Source of the DNA: Thioalkalivibrio sp.
GTDB taxonomy: Bacteria > Pseudomonadota > Gammaproteobacteria > Ectothiorhodospirales > Ectothiorhodospiraceae
DNA length: 9,649 bases
Assembly: GCA_007120155.1 (NCBI GenBank)
Contig: SKOF01000138.1
Span: 1 to 9,649 of the forward strand
Direction of reading: 5' to 3'
Positions 7,346 to 9,649 of this stretch are shown here, in pieces. A program made the position numbers and the translations under genes. How positions within the stretch are numbered: the stretch's first letter is position 1; the number at the start of each line of letters is the position of its first letter. Below the pieces are notes generated by a model that was not told the origin of the DNA, did no database searches, and saw nothing but the letters and a program-made list of their open reading frames with translations.

Positions 7346-8106
7346 GCTCCGTCGAGCCCGCCGTTCAGGTCACTGGCCTCGGCAAGACCTTCGGCACGGT
7401 GCGCGCCGTGGAGGAGGTCAGCTTCCGTGTGCCCCGCGGCAGCACCACCGCGCTGCTCGGCCCCAATGGCGCCGGCAAGACCACCACTCTCGCCATGCTG
7501 CTCGGCCTCATGACGCCCAGCGCCGGCGAGATCCGCGTGCTGGGCGAGGACATGGGCCGCCACCGCTACCGGGTGCTGGGCCGCATGAACTACGCCTCCC
7601 CTTATACCGACCTGCCCCAACGGCTCACGGTGCGGGAAAACCTCATGGTCTACGGCCGGCTCTACGGGGTGCGCGATCTGCCCGCACGCATCCGCGCGCT
7701 GGCGGCCGAATTGGACCTGGAGGCACATCTGCAGCGCCCGTACCGCAACATGTCGGCCGGCCAGCGCACCCGCGTGGCGCTGGCGAAGGGGCTGCTCAAC
7801 GAACCGGAGTTGCTGCTGCTGGACGAACCCACGGCGTCGCTGGATCCGGACACGGCCGACCGGGTGCGCGGTTGGCTGGAGGCCTACCGGACACGCTCCG
7901 GCGCCACCATCGTGCTTGCCTCCCACAACATGCCGGAGGTGACGCGCCTGTGCGACCAGGTGGTCATGATGCGCGCGGGCCGGATCGTGGACACCGGCAC
8001 CCCGGCGGCCCTGATCCGGCGTTACGGCCGACAGAATCTGGAAGAGGTCTTCCTGGATGTGGCGCGGCAGGTCACCACAGGAGCGCCACCGCACGACGTC
8101 CCATGA
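7342..8106 (+). CDS. ABC transporter ATP-binding protein, ABC-2 type, without a permease nearby
   Basis: A 254-residue nucleotide-binding subunit. It has Walker A GPNGAGKTT at 40-48, signature MSAGQ at 137-141 (an SAGQ variant of the usual SGGQ), Walker B LLLLDEP at 157-163 with E162, D-loop SLDP at 166-169, and H-loop His195 (ASHNM). The stretch MNYASPYTDLPQRLTVRENL at 82-101 occupies the Q-loop region. The position where Gln is usual (GYxPQ) aligns with Pro instead. A C-terminal NLEEVFLDVAR is typical of ATPases paired with ABC-2 permeases for drugs, lipids or polysaccharides. No permease is adjacent: the next gene lies on the opposite strand and overlaps this one by 35 bp. Translation starts at GTG 7342 within a GTGA overlap with the cyclotransferase gene. 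Confidence 0.93.
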   Translation: MSSVEPAVQVTGLGKTFGTVRAVEEVSFRVPRGSTTALLGPNGAGKTTTLAMLLGLMTPSAGEIRVLGEDMGRHRYRVLGRMNYASPYTDLPQRLTVRENLMVYGRLYGVRDLPARIRALAAELDLEAHLQRPYRNMSAGQRTRVALAKGLLNEPELLLLDEPTASLDPDTADRVRGWLEAYRTRSGATIVLASHNMPEVTRLCDQVVMMRAGRIVDTGTPAALIRRYGRQNLEEVFLDVARQVTTGAPPHDVP

Positions 8107-8869
8107 CGGGTCCATCGAACACCACCTGGGCCGCCGGCGTGCGGCCTGACGCCAGCCCGTAGCACACGTGCAGGGGCAGCAGGTGCTCCTCCCGGGGATG
8201 ACAGAAGCGCGCCGCGGGCGCGTCCCGCCAGCCGATCAGCCGGCGCTCGCGTTCCGCCGGTGCCAGTTCGGGCGACGTGCAGGTCTCGATCAGCCAGTCG
8301 TGAAAGGCGTCGACCTCCCGGGGATCACCCACGCGGGGGTCCAGCAGCGCCCGCATGTTGTGAAAGGAGAACCCTGACCCCAGCACCAGCACGTTGTCCT
8401 CGCGCACGGCGGCCAGCGCCCTGCCCAGGGCAATGTGCGCGCCCGGGTCCAAATGTCCGAGCAATGACAGCTGGACGCAGGGGATGCGCGCATCCGGGTA
8501 CATGAGCCCGAGGGGGACGAACAGGCCGTGATCGAACCCCCGCTCCGCATCCACCTGCCCTTCGAGGCCCGCCGACCGAAGCATGCCATGCAGCCGATTC
8601 GCCAATTGCGGATCGCCCGGGGCCGGATAGCGAATGCGGTAGGTCTCCTCGGGAAAGCCGTAGTAGTCGTAGATCAGCTTCGGCCGGGGCGCACCGGTCA
8701 CCGTGGGGAGTTCCGTCTCCCAGTGCGCGCTCACCACCAGGATCGCCGCGGGGGTCCCGAGCCGGGCAGGGACGGCCTTGAGGAAAACCACCAGATCACG
8801 GTGGGCGGGATCATCCATCAGGGGCATGGGGCCGCCGCCGTGGGGGATATAGAGGACGGGGGATGCCAT
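8072..8869 (-). CDS. DODA/LigB-type extradiol aromatic ring-cleavage dioxygenase (YgiD-like)
   Basis: A 265-residue cytosolic metalloenzyme of the class III extradiol dioxygenase superfamily, close in length and motifs to E. coli YgiD (DOPA 4,5-dioxygenase) and plant DODA. Histidine landmarks are H10 (YIPHGGGPMPLM), H49 (VVSAHWE), H114 (GFDHGLFVPL), H170 (GFSFHNMR), and H224/H229 (RFCHPREEHLLPLHV). Three of these should bind the metal, and the others are candidates for acid/base catalysis. The natural substrate is probably a catechol-type compound but is not determinable. The start at 8869 gives the family N-terminus, and an open frame running up to 9109 inside the ParA gene is rejected. The ParA gene ends 16 bp upstream, so the two are likely one transcript. 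The 3' end overlaps the convergent ABC gene by 35 bp. The leader is poor in Shine-Dalgarno signal; GAGAAGG lies about 11 bases away. Confidence 0.9.
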   Translation of the reverse strand: MASPVLYIPHGGGPMPLMDDPAHRDLVVFLKAVPARLGTPAAILVVSAHWETELPTVTGAPRPKLIYDYYGFPEETYRIRYPAPGDPQLANRLHGMLRSAGLEGQVDAERGFDHGLFVPLGLMYPDARIPCVQLSLLGHLDPGAHIALGRALAAVREDNVLVLGSGFSFHNMRALLDPRVGDPREVDAFHDWLIETCTSPELAPAERERRLIGWRDAPAARFCHPREEHLLPLHVCYGLASGRTPAAQVVFDGPVMGRRAVALLW

Positions 8870-8885
8870 GGGGAGGTGAGCCTTC

Positions 8886-9644
8886 TCAGGTGCGGGACAG
8901 ATCCGAAACCAGGCTCTCCGGACCCGGTTGCCGCTCCCTGGCCGGATCCTCCCAGAGCGACTCGATGGCGGGCACCCGGCCCTCCTCCAACCAGCCCACC
9001 AGGCTGGTCCACTGGACCACATCCCGGGCCTGAGTGCCGCCGCACAGTTCGTGAATGCCCTGGCCCGCCTCGAAGGCGCGCACATAGTTCTGGGAGTCGC
9101 GCAGTACACCCGCCACCGGGATCTCCAGGCTGGTGAGAAAACGCATCAGCGACCGGAACACCAGGGTATTGCGCTTGACGCGGTTGGCAACCACCGCAAT
9201 GCGGTTGTCCGAGCGGGGGATCTTCGCCGCCAGCAACAGGTCCGCGACGCACCGGGTGGCCGCGTGGATGTCGATATCCGAGGGCAGCACGGGGATCAGG
9301 ATGCGGTCGGCATCGCGCGTCAGCTCGCGCAACCCCTCCCGGGGGACACCGGCGGGCGTGTCCACCACCAGACGCTGCGTGTCCGCGGGCGGCTGCATGG
9401 CAAAGCTGCGGGTCACGTTGGCGGGCAGGTCGAATGCCTTCAGGGGATGGACGCCGGGGCGGTCCTCGCCGCGCTTTCCGAGCCAGCGCATGCTCGTGCC
9501 CTGGGCATCCATGTCCATGAGGGTGGCGCGCAATCCCCGAACGGCGTAATAGGCCGCCAGGTTGGTGGCCAGCGTCGACTTGCCGGCCCCGCCCTTCGGA
9601 TTCAGGACCAGCACCTTGCGAAATGCCGCATCTTCCTGATACAT
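8886..9644 (-). CDS. ParA/MinD-family ATPase (orphan)
   Basis: A 252-residue P-loop ATPase with the deviant Walker A motif KGGAGKST at 17-24 (signature Lys17 and Lys22), Walker A' DMDAQG at 44-49, and Walker B VVDTPA at 93-98. ParA proteins dimerise on ATP, bind the nucleoid and position plasmids, chromosomes or protein assemblies. This one has no N-terminal DNA-binding domain, as in the small ParA type, and no parB or cargo gene is visible next to it. The C-terminal 35 residues are charged and proline-rich and probably disordered. The ATG at 9644 sits five bases from the window edge. The frame stays open to the edge, so a slightly longer N-terminus cannot be excluded and the ribosome binding site is not visible. 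The dioxygenase gene follows 16 bp downstream. Confidence 0.9.
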   Translation of the reverse strand: MYQEDAAFRKVLVLNPKGGAGKSTLATNLAAYYAVRGLRATLMDMDAQGTSMRWLGKRGEDRPGVHPLKAFDLPANVTRSFAMQPPADTQRLVVDTPAGVPREGLRELTRDADRILIPVLPSDIDIHAATRCVADLLLAAKIPRSDNRIAVVANRVKRNTLVFRSLMRFLTSLEIPVAGVLRDSQNYVRAFEAGQGIHELCGGTQARDVVQWTSLVGWLEEGRVPAIESLWEDPARERQPGPESLVSDLSRT

Positions 9645-9649
9645 GCGTC

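Noticed and set aside
8886..9644. Plasmid or integrative element partition locus
   Set aside because: There is no parB, replication, integrase or transfer gene and no attachment-site repeat in the window. Orphan ParA genes are common on chromosomes.

Overview
The window is 9.6 kb of GC-rich, densely coding bacterial chromosome with twelve protein-coding genes. I see no RNA gene, insertion sequence, CRISPR array or phage module. Several things point to a Gram-negative, probably a gammaproteobacterium: an outer-membrane porin ending in Phe, an AmpG-type muropeptide permease, and pyrE divergent from an exonuclease III of the Crc-like subfamily (the crc-pyrE neighbourhood known from Pseudomonas). 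Base composition and gene style would suit the Ectothiorhodospiraceae or relatives, but that is an inference and not a determination.

Layout. At 1-754 (+) lie the C-terminal part of a TauE/SafE (TSUP) exporter and a small VanZ-like membrane protein. They converge on pyrE (777-1418, -). A 209-bp divergent intergenic region separates pyrE from the exonuclease III gene (1628-2413, +). This is followed by an AmpG-like MFS permease (2471-3826, +), a 235-bp gap, and a trimeric-type porin (4062-5072, +). A small NTF2/SnoaL-fold protein (5141-5557, -) faces the porin and diverges from a four-gene plus-strand cassette.

The cassette (5632-8106, +) holds a PfkB-family sugar kinase that looks strikingly like animal ketohexokinase, a soluble one-domain Rieske [2Fe-2S] protein, a gamma-glutamylcyclotransferase-like protein, and an ABC-2-type ATPase. 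All three junctions are exact 4-base stop/start overlaps (ATGA, ATGA, GTGA), so the four are almost certainly co-transcribed and translationally coupled. No shared pathway is evident, and the ATPase has no permease beside it.

The ATPase gene runs tail to tail, with a 35-bp overlap, into a minus-strand pair. In transcription order this pair is a ParA/MinD-type ATPase (8886-9644, -) and, 16 bp downstream, a DODA/LigB-type extradiol ring-cleavage dioxygenase (8072-8869, -). No parB is visible.

Most of the window is ordinary housekeeping or accessory content. The parts most worth a second look are the ketohexokinase-like cassette, the catalytically intact Crc-type exonuclease beside pyrE, and the ABC ATPase that seems to lack the usual Q-loop glutamine. 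I found no convincing evidence of a new defence or mobile system.
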